From NCBI GenBank assembly GCA_002005505.1, contig MVGU01001526.1:52501-88157 (forward strand): a stretch of DNA of 35,657 nucleotides, in the 5' to 3' direction. The stretch comes from Botryococcus braunii (Eukaryota > Chlorophyta > Trebouxiophyceae). Both the position numbers and the translations under genes were made by a program. Shown one piece after another: positions 1-10,988 of the stretch. A model generated the notes under the pieces. It was not told where the DNA came from and made no database searches. It saw only the letters and a program-made list of their open reading frames with translations. Every line of letters starts with the position of its first letter. The stretch's first letter is position 1.

Positions 1-429
1 AATTTTCGGAATAAAAACGAGGGGCATGTGCATCCCCGACTTGTTGAGTAGTTGAGTAGGGCGGGACATCATCACGTCCCGAGATGGACTACTATGGGTG
101 ATATATATGGAGTTAGAGGTTCTTGTTGGCTAAAACATTTTTTAGAAGTGTTTAAACATTATCTAGATGTTTAGAAGGTTCTCTGGTAGTTTTTGGAGAT
201 GTTCAGAAATATTCAGAAAACCCCTCGAGGGGGGTGTTCAACATTTACCGTCATTAAATTTTCTCAATTTTAATATTTTTAATTACCGTACCGTCGCAAA
301 AGATTGACCCACGACGTTTTCAGGGGGGTCAAAATTAAATTTATGAATAAATCGCCGGATGAGGGGGGTCAATATTTTGCGACATTATTTTCCGGAATTT
401 TTCCAGCGTATGGACGCCTAGGAGAGTTC
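1..429. repeat. AT-rich flank with isolated foldback-family boxes
   Basis: No gene is visible. The stretch is AT-rich and carries loose copies of the boxes that recur in the foldback family to the right. An ACCGTACCGTCGCAAAAGATT-like box with GACCCA lies near 287-312, and GGGGGGTCAATATTTTGCGA lies near 364-384. They are in opposite orientations and bracket about 50 bp. They lack the microsatellite seen at the other copies, so this looks like a decayed or microsatellite-free member of the same family. Confidence 0.5.
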
Positions 430-666
430 TCGAGACACTTTGACATCATTTAAAAATTCAGTGATGAAGGTTTGGGCCAATTAAGTGATATTCAGTGTTG
501 ATGTAGGTTAGGATATGAGGATATTAAGAAAATTTTTAATTGTCTTGAAGGGAGAGGGTCAATAATTTGCGCCATTATTTTTAGGATTATTTCTTATTTT
601 TAATTAAAAAATCGGGTTTTTTGGGGGGTCAAAATATAATTATGGGTCAATATTTTGCGACGGTAC

Positions 667-709
<43 letters not shown>

Positions 710-1183
710 TATATATATATATATATACTGTATATATATACTGTATATATATATACTGTATATATATATATACTGTATATACCGTACAGTATATATATAT
801 ATACTGTACGGTATATATATACTGTATATATATATATATATATACCGTACCGTCGCAAAATATTGACCCAGGAATGGGGGGTCAACATAAAAAATATTCC
901 GAAATCCCGCAGGGAAGGGGAAAATAACGGGATTTTTTGGGGGGTCAAAATAAAAATATGGGTCAATATTTTGCGACGGTACGGTATATATATATATATA
1001 TATATACAGTATATATATATATATACGGTATATATATATATATATACCGTACCGTCGCAAAATATTGACCCATATTTTTATTTTGACCCCCCAAAAATCC
1101 CCGTTATTTTCCCCTTCCCTGCGGGAAATCGGAATATTTTTAATGTTGACCCCCATTCCTGGGTCAATATTTTGCGACGGTAC

Positions 1184-1255
<72 letters not shown>

Positions 1256-1489
1256 GTACCGTCGCAAAAGATTGACCCATATTTTTATTCTGATCCCCAA
1301 AAAAACCCGATTTATTAATTAAAAATAAGAAATAATCCTAAAAATAATGGCGCAAATTATTGCCCCCCCCTCTCAAGACAGTTAAAAATATTCTTAATAT
1401 CCTCATATCCTAACCAACATCAGCACTGATAAACACTTGATTGGCCCAAACCTTCATCACCGAATTTTTATATGATTTCAAAGAAATCG

Positions 1490-1490
<1 letters not shown>
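430..1490. repeat. Nested palindrome (foldback element) with TA microsatellite spacers
   Basis: The left arm (about 430-667) is the inverted complement of the right arm (about 1253-1485), with scattered mismatches. Shared landmarks in both arms are the TTTGGGCCAA box, the ATATGAGGATATTAAG box, GCGCCATTATTTTTAGGATT and the terminal GCGACGGTACGGTA. Inside, a second inverted pair (about 845-985 and 1043-1188) repeats a 140-bp unit that includes CCCTTCCCTGCGGGA. Each junction between units is a TA-rich microsatellite: 668-848 (interrupted by ACAGT/ACTGT), 986-1042 and 1187-1252. Read as one molecule the 1-kb stretch can fold into a single long hairpin. No transposase is visible, so it is a non-autonomous foldback or satellite-like repeat. 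Confidence 0.75.
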
Positions 1491-2058
<568 letters not shown>

Positions 2059-2119
2059 CTGCCATATTCTGGTAGTAAGGCGACGAAGCTGCAGATTCCT
2101 GTCTGGGAAGGCAGCATAC

Positions 2120-2338
2120 CAAAGTTTTTTTGTCGAGTGGGAGTTCGTAGGAGAGGCCCAGCTCCTTCAGCTCCTCAAGAGCCTTACGCAAGGCGCTCTC
2201 AGTCCCCTTGGCAACGGCAGTGGCTTCCATCTCGTCTCGCACAGCACTTTCGGCAGCACTCATGGCAGCAGCAGCAACCTCCTCAGCTTGCCGTGCTGCT
2301 GCTTCAAGCGCCTGCATCTTCTCTTCAAGCACTGCCAG
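2120..2338 (-). CDS. Putative exon 5 of split coiled-coil gene
   Basis: On the minus strand this is an open 73-codon stretch between an acceptor (CAG at 2341-2339) and a donor (GTATGC at 2119-2114). It begins L-A-V-L-E-E-K-M and ends L-D-K-K-T-L. Composition is strongly Ala/Glu/Lys with hydrophobic residues at heptad-like spacing (LEEKMQALEAAARQAEEVAA), typical of a long coiled coil, then a less helical G-L-S-Y-E-L-P end. Its length is a multiple of three and it starts and ends in phase 0, matching the exon upstream. No catalytic domain is recognisable, so the function is not known. An alternative acceptor 7 bp downstream would break phase. Further exons may lie left of the window. Splice sites are predicted by eye only. 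Confidence 0.55.
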
Positions 2339-3456
<1,118 letters not shown>

Positions 3457-3570
3457 CTTCGCTTCTTTTTCTTGAAGCTCCTTAGCGATCTCGATTAGGC
3501 GCTGACTGGTCGCCTGCATCATATCCTCCAGCTTCCTCCTCTCCATTCCTGTATCTGGAGTCATGTCCAC
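3457..3570 (-). CDS. Putative exon 4 of split coiled-coil gene
   Basis: Thirty-eight codons on the minus strand lie between acceptor ACAG (CAG at 3573-3571) and donor AAG|GTGAAT (3456-3451), a good match to the eukaryotic consensus. The peptide starts V-D-M-T-P-D-T-G-M-E-R-R-K and continues as an amphipathic helix (LEDMMQATSQRLIEIAKELQ) ending E-A-K. Both ends are phase 0. A second possible acceptor at 3551-3549 would give a shorter exon in a different phase. The charged helix fits the same long coiled coil as the neighbouring exons. No named family is recognised. Confidence 0.5.
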
Positions 3571-3694
3571 CTGTCCAGCCATTCTTCAGCATTGTCACCA
3601 TGATATGTCTCAAGCCTCCCTCTGCATGCGGATACAAACAGAACAAAACCGGAAAAACCCACACCATTATTTTGTCAAAAAGGACCCCCCCCCC

Positions 3695-3697
<3 letters not shown>

Positions 3698-3776
<79 letters not shown>
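3698..3776. repeat. (CA)n microsatellite
   Basis: About 39 nearly perfect CA units preceded by a short C run. No foldback box borders this copy, unlike the tract at 8356. Confidence 0.95.
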
Positions 3777-3778
<2 letters not shown>

Positions 3779-4411
3779 CACCAAAAAATCGAACAATGAA
3801 AAAAAGAAAAAGGGGAAAAAAGGAAAACAGGGGGAAGAGATGGTGGCTGACATGAACAGCAGTGCACAGCACACATCTTTCCCTCTGCTTTATTTCCTTT
3901 TCTTAGCGCTGGCCGTCCCAGCCAGTGCATGCCTTTTCTCCTACCTTTATCAATACCCCCAAAAAGCATGGCCTGGCATGAAAATCAAGGCTTTGAAAGC
4001 CCTCTATCCCCTTTTTCATATCGTAGACCTCATATGCTCCAATCTCTCGTGGGTGAGCATTTCAAAATTGAACCCGCAACTATGGTGGACAACACTAACG
4101 TCTTCTTACTGTGGCGCTCCCGATCGCTGGGCGCCTTTCCCGCCTGGCAGGTGGGGAGCTGGCCAACCATCCGAAACCGCTTTATTTATATGAGTATGCT
4201 TGTGTTTGGACAAAGGCTGATATTTGAATTCTCAAGCAACATTCCAAAAGGGCTGGCAAATTGGTTTGCAAATAAAGGATGAAAACAAAATTTCACTACT
4301 GCCATGTCACGCCCATAAGAGCTGCACGCAAAATGAAATTGGAAACCCTTATATCCAGCATCAACTATAACATTCCTTTCCACAACACAACTTATCTGTT
4401 TACGTGTCTGT

Positions 4412-4503
4412 CTGCCTATCTCTGTCTGTCCTCCCTCCCCCACCCCCCCAACCCACCACCCTCTCTCCCTTTCCCCCCACCTCAATTCCCGTCCTCACCC
4501 ACA

Positions 4504-4602
<99 letters not shown>

Positions 4603-4652
4603 CTCTGTCTCTCTCGCTCTCCCTCCCTCCCTCCCTCCCTCCCTCCCTCCCT

Positions 4653-4741
<89 letters not shown>

Positions 4742-4859
4742 CCCCCCTCTCTCCCTCCCTCCCTCCCTCTCTCTCCCCCCTCCCCCCCCGCCCTCCCTCC
4801 CCCCTCCCCTCCCCCCCCTCTCTCTCTCTCTCCCCCCCCTCCCCCTGTGTGTGTAGGTG

Positions 4860-4933
<74 letters not shown>
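4412..4933. repeat. Compound (CT)n/(CCCT)n/(TG)n microsatellite
   Basis: A run of over 500 bp of almost pure polypyrimidine on the plus strand. Blocks of perfect CT (about 4515-4600 and 4660-4738) are separated by CCCT/TCCC units and C runs, then comes a (TG)n block (about 4857-4933) closed by a G run. Such mirror-symmetric polypyrimidine can form triplex (H-DNA). No gene is present. Confidence 0.95.
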
Positions 4934-4935
<2 letters not shown>

Positions 4936-5567
4936 GTCTCTGTCTGGGGGGGGGGGGCCTCCACATGTCCGAAACCTGGTATCCATCTCCCTCATGATTC
5001 TAGGTGCTCGAATCATATCTTTTGTTGGCTCTGTAACATTCATATCAGGCCCAACCCACGTTTGGGTATGACAAGGGGAGGAGAGTCTCTCATATATTAT
5101 CGACTGAGCTCACTGCAGCCTCTTTATCCGGACTGACCCAAGCAGCCTGGGCTGTGACGCAGTGATGGCCCAGCTGGATTGTCTTGCCATTTGGCGGTGT
5201 TGTTAGTATGTCTGCCATGCCATGTCGTCTCTCCTCCCAGTCCATATTTGGTCTGTCGGTTCCCCAGGGGATTTTACTGTTTCCCACTTTTAATCTTTGC
5301 CCCGTTCAGGCATTCCTGCCACATGTCTTAAAGTTGACTACATAAACCCCTAGTCACCTAAGAGCCTTGCGTAAACCCATGGTTCGACTGTCATGGGGAA
5401 GACCCCAATTTCCCAATATGTTTCTACGTAGTTGCGTTACATCGGCGTACCTCCCCCCCCCCCTTTCCCACCCCCTCTTCGTCCATGTGCGTGTCTGCCT
5501 CCCCCCACCTCTTCCTGAATGCATTACCTACTAATAACTGTGCCACTCCTGCTGCTGGTGTGGTTAC

Positions 5568-5571
5568 TAAA

Positions 5572-5602
<31 letters not shown>

Positions 5603-5606
5603 ACTG

Positions 5607-5680
<74 letters not shown>

Positions 5681-5975
5681 ACTGTTACTGCTACTATTGC
5701 TGCTGCTGCTGCTACTACTATTTGTGCAAGTACTACAACCGCTACTGCTACGTATCCTCTTCCACCTCCTCCTAAGACTTCACTTTACTGCTGCTCCTGC
5801 TGCTACCACTACTGCGACTCGTCTCCTGCTTTTACTGCCACTATTGCCACTAACACTGCCCCTGCTGCTGCCATTACCACTACCACTATCAATACTACTA
5901 TTACTACCATTAACAACACCACCACCACCACCACTACTACTGCTACTATCATCACTACCGCCACCAGCACAACCG
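5568..5975. repeat. CTR trinucleotide microsatellite and degenerate ACN triplets
   Basis: TGC/CTG and CTA/TAC units alternate at 5568-5720. A looser ACC/ACT/GCT triplet field follows at 5790-5975. Several frames read through it as homopolymeric Leu, Thr, Cys or Tyr. None has start context or non-repetitive flanks that would make it a gene. Confidence 0.85.
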
Positions 5976-6688
5976 CAACTACTATGTCAACTTCTAGAAA
6001 TGACGTACTCCGTCTCCTTGAACTGAGGGGAAATATCGACTTCATATTAATCCTGTACACAATTTCCTCTTCGTGGGACTTCTATAACTCTAACACAAAA
6101 GGAGCATTGATAGGGGAAGAGCTGCAAAGCATGGCCATAAATTTTCTTGAACATTTCGTTGAACATGCGTGTTAATGCAGTTATCCAGGTCCCCTCAAGG
6201 CACGCTGGGGAGGGGACAATTACTTGGCGAGGGGAGACCCTGAATGTTACTACGGTTCAGAATCAAACACAGATTCACGTACGTACATATTCCATGTCCA
6301 TGTGTGTACATCTGAACTACATGATCTTTCCTTTGACACCTGTCATTGTACACTTTCGTAAGGATGGGGTTGCCTTCAGCTAAAGGCACAGCATGACTCT
6401 TAGTGATACTCTAACTCAGTACTTGGAGAGTACAACCAAAATAAGCCGAGGGCTTATCACATAAGCCCCACAATTGCAGCAAGTTGAGAACTCAACCTGC
6501 CCGAAAGGTCTCCAGCACCTCCAGTTGTAGACCAGTGCAGACAGATAACAAGAGGGAGGTGCTGTGCTTTCCCCTATCAACTGCACATGATCAGCCTATT
6601 ATGCGACACACTTCTTCACAAGCAGAAAAGACCAGTCACGGGATACAGGCCTGATTAAATGAAACATGCACCAACAGAAGAGGCACAC

Positions 6689-6880
6689 CGTGCCAAAGGG
6701 CCCCGTCTGAGTCCCCGCAGTGTCATCCAGCAGCCTTCTTCTCAGTTCTGATAGTTCCGTTGTCAATTTGTGCTTGACAATCACAGTCGCCTCCGCATCG
6801 GCAGTGGCTTCGTCTTGCGCCCTTTTTGCTGCTTTGAATGCATCGGAGGCATTGACTGACAGCTCGGCAACGGCTTGGGC
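6689..6880 (-). CDS. Putative exon 3 of split coiled-coil gene
   Basis: Sixty-four codons on the minus strand lie between acceptor TTTGCAG (CAG at 6883-6881) and a donor at ACG|GTGTGC (6688-6683). The peptide starts A-Q-A-V-A-E-L-S-V-N-A-S-D-A-F-K and runs through AAKRAQDEATADAEATVIV to L-T-T-E-L-S-E-L-R-R-R-L-L, ending in a Gly/Thr-rich G-T-Q-T-G-P-F-G-T. The Ala-rich heptad character is the same as in the exon at 2120-2338. Phase is 0 at both ends. The donor is the least certain boundary; the coding signal is clear up to about 6715. Function unknown. Confidence 0.55.
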
Positions 6881-7971
6881 CTGCAAACAACTCTTTGTTG
6901 AATTCTAAGGTCACATGCAACAGCCCAGATACTTACATGACGTTTTCAGGTCCATGGCATCAATGGATACATCTGCAAGCTACCAACTCTCATTTCTCAT
7001 CCAAAAGAAACTACACTTAATGTGCAAACATGAAAGAAGATACCCACGTTGGCAGATGGTGGAGAGTCAAGCGGTCCTGCAAAGTCAGCTTACATCACGG
7101 TGCCATGCTTGGCTGCCGTCAGCCACGATTAATAGTACTAGTGCAGACTCTAGAGGAAAAAAGCCCAGGTGCGTATGCACCCCAATGCGTTGGTGGCGGT
7201 TAAACCCCCAATTGGCGGTCAATCCCACCAATTGGTTGAGACTCAGACCCACTGAGACACACTAAAGACTTGGACTTCAGGTTACTCGTTGCCCGTTCCT
7301 CCTGCATTAGGTACACTTTCTGCATACCTGATATGTCACACAGTATCAGGACAGCTTATTACAACATCAGAACTTGCAGTGTTAGAAAGCACAGTCCTCC
7401 CTTTTTGACTCTTGACTTTGAATGTGTTATTTGTAGCAGGAATATTACAGAGTGCTGTTAAGCTGCAAATGACTTGAGCATTCCCACCGTCACCATAAGT
7501 AAACAAATGCAGTCTGGAGATTGTAATCACAAACCAGGCTCATCTAAAACCTTAGGAAGGCCATTTGAGAAACCAAGGTATAGAAGTAAATTCTTGAGGT
7601 GCATGCAATCTGCACATGGGATTTATGAACAAGATTGAGTGATTCTGAAGAGGGCCACAGAGCCCACTTGGGTCTACAATTCCTACAGGCTCTCAGGGAA
7701 AGCCAGAATCCAGAAGAACCATGTGACGCCAACAATAGCAGCACAGATTAATTACTCGGAACTACAGAAATGCATGGTAAAGTGTCCAGTTGCTAATATA
7801 TTTGCGCCCCCCCCCCGCCCTTTCTGAGGTGTTAAATGGGAATAAGCACTATCAGCCTTTTGAGGATTTGGCTAAAGTGTATTGCAGCCTTGATTGTCTG
7901 AGCTACTGCTGTGAAAAACTGGCAGCCTGCATCAGTCAAGAATAAGCTCTATAAAGCCACACAGGAATCGC
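6881..7971 (-). other. Part of inferred intron 2, no recognisable feature
   Basis: About 1.1 kb of unique-looking sequence between the exon starting at 6880 and the right foldback arm. I see no exon with splice sites, RNA gene or repeat, apart from a C run at about 7807-7816. Confidence 0.4.
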
Positions 7972-8345
7972 ATATACCGTACCGGCACAAATTATTGGGC
8001 AATAAACTTATTTTGGGCACCCAAAACCCCCTAAATAATAATTAAAGATAAGAAATAATCCGAAAAATAATGGCGCAAATCATTGGCCACACCCTCCAGG
8101 AGGGTCAAGGAATACTTTTTTAATATTTTTTAGAACCCCCTTTCATCGTACTAGATAGTTGATCAACATTGAAAACGGTGGGTTTTGTGACAAAAACACT
8201 CAGTAGATTTTAAATGATATTTTAGAGTTATCGGAACATCCCTGCACCTCGAGGACGCACGTACCGCCAACAAAAAATCCTGAAAATAATGGCGCAAATC
8301 ATTGGGCACCCCCTCCGGCCGTTTATTCGATTTCTTTTTAATTTG
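7972..8345 (-). repeat. Right inverted arm of second foldback unit family
   Basis: This is the inverted relative of 1490-1960. It opens with ATACCGTACCGGCACAAATT, passes through TTGGGCACCCAAAAC (inverted), ACACCCTCCAGGAGGGTCAA and ATCCCTGCACCTCGAGGACG, and ends GGCCGATACGGTA at the start of a (CA)n tract. Together with the left arm it brackets about 6 kb that includes the three exons at 2120-6880. Confidence 0.7.
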
Positions 8346-8610
<265 letters not shown>

Positions 8611-8655
<45 letters not shown>

Positions 8656-8740
8656 ATATATATATACGGTATATATATTATATATATATACATTTTTTTC
8701 CCCCAGGTGACATATATAGGTATATTTTTCCCCCCAGGTG
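8611..8740. repeat. TA microsatellite and duplicated poly-T/CCCCCAGGTG boxes
   Basis: TA repeats with AATATAATATA interruptions run to about 8692. Two copies of a T-run plus CCCCCAGGTG follow (about 8693-8710 and 8725-8741). They lie just downstream, in gene direction, of the exon ending at 8769, so this repeat sits at the 5' end of inferred intron 2. Confidence 0.7.
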
Positions 8741-8768
8741 GCTGGAAGGGCTGGGGCAAGTAGAACAC

Positions 8769-8900
8769 CTCCGCCTCGAGAGCTTCGCGTATCCCAATCG
8801 CTTCCTCCATTTGCAACCTGCTGCGCTGTAAAGCTTCTACTAGGGGCTCAAGCTCCTCTGGCATATCCAGTTCTATGGGCGTTGTGACATCCAGGGTTCC
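8769..8900 (-). CDS. Putative exon 2 of split coiled-coil gene
   Basis: Forty-four codons on the minus strand lie between acceptor GTGTTCAG (CAG at 8903-8901) and donor GAG|GTGTTC (8768-8763). The peptide is G-T-L-D-V-T-T-P-I-E-L-D-M-P-E-E-L-E-P-L-V-E-A-L followed by QRSRLQMEEAIGIREALEAE. It is acidic at first and then turns helical, so the coiled coil appears to begin here. Phase is 0 at both ends, consistent with the exons on either side. The open frame continues past the donor into the CCCAGG repeats, which look non-coding. Function unknown. Confidence 0.55.
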
Positions 8901-9161
8901 CTGAACACAAATTTATGGTTCAGTGCAGAAAGAATTGAAGCAAACAGCCAAGTCTGATCAAAAGCCTAGCCACTTTCTACCAGGACCAGCCAGAGGCATT
9001 GCATTTTGTTTCAAGGCTTAGTAGGTCTTGTGGGATGAAGACAAAAAGAGCAAATCAGCCCTGCACCTTCTCAGTGAGGCTACAGAATCTAACAAAAAGT
9101 GCATTCTGAAGTCTTTCACTTTTTGCATTTAACTAGCAGCAGCCCGTTGGGTTTTACATAC
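8901..9161 (-). other. Inferred intron 1
   Basis: It begins GTATGT (9161-9156, minus strand) and ends CAG (8903-8901), and is about 260 bp long. Nothing else is recognisable in it. Confidence 0.5.
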
Positions 9162-9252
9162 CGCAATTCCAAAATCCTGAGGTCCACTGCTGAAGAAACT
9201 CGCATTTGCCCCATCCACGTCTGCAAGGCTGCCTTGGATATGCCAATCTCTC
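9162..9252 (-). CDS. Putative exon 1 (first visible) of split coiled-coil gene
   Basis: About 30 codons on the minus strand lie between a possible acceptor TTACGCAG (CAG at 9255-9253) and a strong donor GCG|GTATGT (9161-9156). In the frame that joins the next exon in phase 0 it reads R-D-W-H-I-Q-G-S-L-A-D-V-D-G-A-N and then SFFSSGPQDFGIA. An in-frame stop lies a little upstream at about 9264-9266, so the true start must come from another exon further right or from an internal start that I cannot see. Another frame is also open over this interval, so this exon is the least secure of the five. Confidence 0.4.
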
Positions 9253-9899
9253 CTGCGTAACACAAAGCTTCCTTACCGGCCCCACCTTCAAAATTCTAGT
9301 CAAAGGTTGACTTCCCTGGACGGGATACCGTAGGTACTATATCAATAACCCCTTGCGCAACGTACATCGCCTTATCAGAAAACTTACAAGAAATACGAAC
9401 CCTCAGCCCTATGAATTCTCTCGCTGGACCACATCCTTACCGGATTACTCTGGGCTCCAGGAACCGCCCACTATAGTTTGATCTAATTGTACATTTCCGA
9501 AAGCTATGCAGTTGGATGGAACGCTCACGAACATAGTTGTGCATTTCAAATGATTCCCACAATGTCATTGAGACACATTCATTTGTCCGGGCATGCTTAA
9601 TGAACTGCATGGGAAATATGCAGCCTCTTTGTGTCGAGGAACAAATTTGCCCGTTCAGGAACTAAGGTCAAATGCCATCATCAATTACAAAGAGGATTAA
9701 CAACGATGCCTAAGCCACGCAGGCGTGTCTTAGGTCGGAGAAACTCACATTACAAAAGTGTACCCCCGATGTCACCGAAACGGCCCCGAAACTGCCGGAA
9801 CTCCCGGAACAGGCCGTCCCCGGGGGCCCCAGGGGGGCCGGTCGGACCGCCCCCCCCCCCCCCCCCCCCCGGGCCGCGGTCCCACCTCCAGGAGGTGAC
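9253..9899. other. Upstream flank with GC-rich C run, no gene seen
   Basis: About 650 bp between the first visible exon and copia element 1. The left part is unique-looking. From about 9770 it becomes very GC-rich, with a run of about 22 C (9849-9870). A plus-strand Pro-rich frame crosses it. The minus strand reads a short Gly-Pro-rich stretch (G-P-T-G-P-P-G-A-P-G-D-G) that resembles collagen triplets, but it is too short and compositionally biased to call an exon. Confidence 0.4.
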
Positions 9900-9904
9900 C
9901 TCCT
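9900..9904 (+). other. Target-site duplication CTCCT, left copy
   Basis: CTCCT directly precedes the 5' LTR and is repeated exactly after the 3' LTR at 23869-23873. This 5-bp duplication defines the ends of copia element 1. Confidence 0.9.
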
Positions 9905-10598
9905 TGTTGAGTTCTGAACATTATTATTGAATGCCTTGTGCTTTAAGTGATCTTCATGTGTGCACTATTAGGATATGGGTCCATTGAGAACATAAGGTAC
10001 CTTGAGACACGGCAGATTCTGGACGTTTTCGAACATAAGGTACAATCCTATCTAGATCACACGTTTGTCGGATGAACTCTTAAGGCTGCCCCACCGGAGT
10101 GAATACCAACTGGTTGTGAAAGATGCTGGGCATTACCAGATGCTAGTCTTGTCCAACAGTTGTGTGTGACACCCAGCAGACAGTCGTACGGACTGTAGCT
10201 GGAGTAACTTTGTCTATTGACGACCTGTCTGCTTTGTACAGGTACGGTGCGGCAGTGTGTGTTGTATCATTGTTGCTATTGTGAGAGTGAACAAGCTTAG
10301 TGTACCCTGTAGTCACTCAAACAGATAAGGGACAGTGACTTCAGGGAGTATAGGCATGTACTTGAACGTAGCCGTCTAGAGCCTTATCTAGTGATTGCTT
10401 GATCGGTGCTTGTGTACAAGATAATGATGTAACGTAACTGGTTGTGAAAGATGCTGGGCATTACCAGATGCTAGTCTTGTCCAACAGTTGTGTGTGACAC
10501 CCAGCAGACAGTCGTACGGACTGTAGCTGGAGTAACTTCGTCTATTGACGACCTGTCTGCTTTGTACAGGGAAAGCCGGTTGCCCATAATCTTTCACA
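9905..10598 (+). repeat. 5' LTR of copia element 1
   Basis: It starts TGTTGAG and ends TTTCACA (TG...CA). It contains two CATAAGGTAC boxes (9991-10000 and 10034-10043) and a 135-bp internal direct repeat (10108-10242 and 10436-10570, period 328). Each repeat copy contains a hairpin: CCAGC and ACAGTC on one side, GACTGT and GCTGG on the other. Confidence 0.93.
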
Positions 10599-10612
10599 GG
10601 TTATGGGCCCAC
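10599..10612 (+). other. Primer-binding site, complementary to the anticodon arm of initiator tRNA-Met
   Basis: GGTTATGGGCCCAC follows the LTR with no spacer. It is the exact complement of GTGGGCCCATAACC, the anticodon stem and loop of plant-type initiator tRNA-Met (loop CCCAUAA, stem GUGGG/CCCAC), as I recall that tRNA. It does not match any tRNA 3' end (no TGG start). This is the half-tRNA priming layout known for Drosophila copia and yeast Ty5. Confidence 0.75.
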
Positions 10613-10988
10613 GCCCTTCCAGCTGAGCCAAGTAAAAGCAGGAGTGAAGGTCGTCTACGGATGGGTCAGACGTAAGCGTCAACAAAGGAGCTCGAGCATG
10701 GCGCAGCGGCGCAAGGGAACTCGAGTGTACCAGGACCATTATCTTACTCACAGTTTACCTTTCTGGGAAATTCATAATTGAAGTTTTAGCTGTGCTTTAT
10801 CATTCATCGACGTTGTCTAGAAGCACTGAGTGAGTCGGGCCGGACTCCGGCGCAAACTTCTGAGGGGAACATATCTGCTACTACTGTGCAAGACTGGCTG
10901 GTAAATTTCCATGACATGGAGGGAATTGTAGGGTATTGCTGCATTCCAGAAGTTTATGAGTAAGTTTGGCTGGTGAAGTGACAATAGT
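10613..10988 (+). other. Leader of copia element 1
   Basis: A 376-bp untranslated leader. It contains TGGCGCAGCGG at 10699-10709, identical to the D-arm/A-box segment of initiator tRNA-Met and matching the pol III A-box pattern TRGYNNANNNG. A frame at about 10811-10972 reads L-E-A-L-S-E-S-G-R-T-P and then DWLVNFHDMEGIVG. It has no upstream Met and could be a relic of the pre-gag frame seen in element 2, but the similarity is weak. Confidence 0.4.

Larger units (their letters stand above)
3571..6688 (-). other. Inferred intron 3, microsatellite-rich
   Basis: About 3.1 kb without a credible exon. It holds (CA)n at about 3698-3776, a C/T tract of mixed CT and CCCT units at 4412-4850, (TG)n at about 4857-4933, CTA/CTG/TGC-type trinucleotide repeats at 5568-5720, and degenerate ACC/ACT triplets at 5790-5975. 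The intervals 3777-4411, 4934-5567 and 5976-6688 look unique and show no gene, RNA gene or repeat that I can identify. Long frames across these tracts (poly-Leu, poly-Thr, poly-Ser) follow from repeat composition only. Confidence 0.5.

Noticed and set aside
621..1322. Long Tyr-Ile reading frames on both strands
   Set aside because: They are translations of TA repeats and the palindrome and have no non-repetitive coding content.
4279..5136. 285-codon Ser-Leu/Cys-Val frame
   Set aside because: It is a microsatellite translation, with similar frames on both strands.
5485..6175. Poly-Leu, poly-Thr and poly-Tyr/Cys frames
   Set aside because: Triplet repeats are open in several frames at once and show no real protein signal.
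9631..9930. Plus-strand Pro-rich frame and minus-strand collagen-like Gly-Pro stretch
   Set aside because: They are driven by a C22 run and GC-rich flank. The plus frame runs into the LTR, and the Gly-x-y stretch is only about four triplets.
10108..10570. Hammerhead ribozyme in the LTR repeat
   Set aside because: I found no CUGANGA core with a matching GAAA and cleavage triplet, only hairpins. The retrozyme analogy rests on unit length alone.
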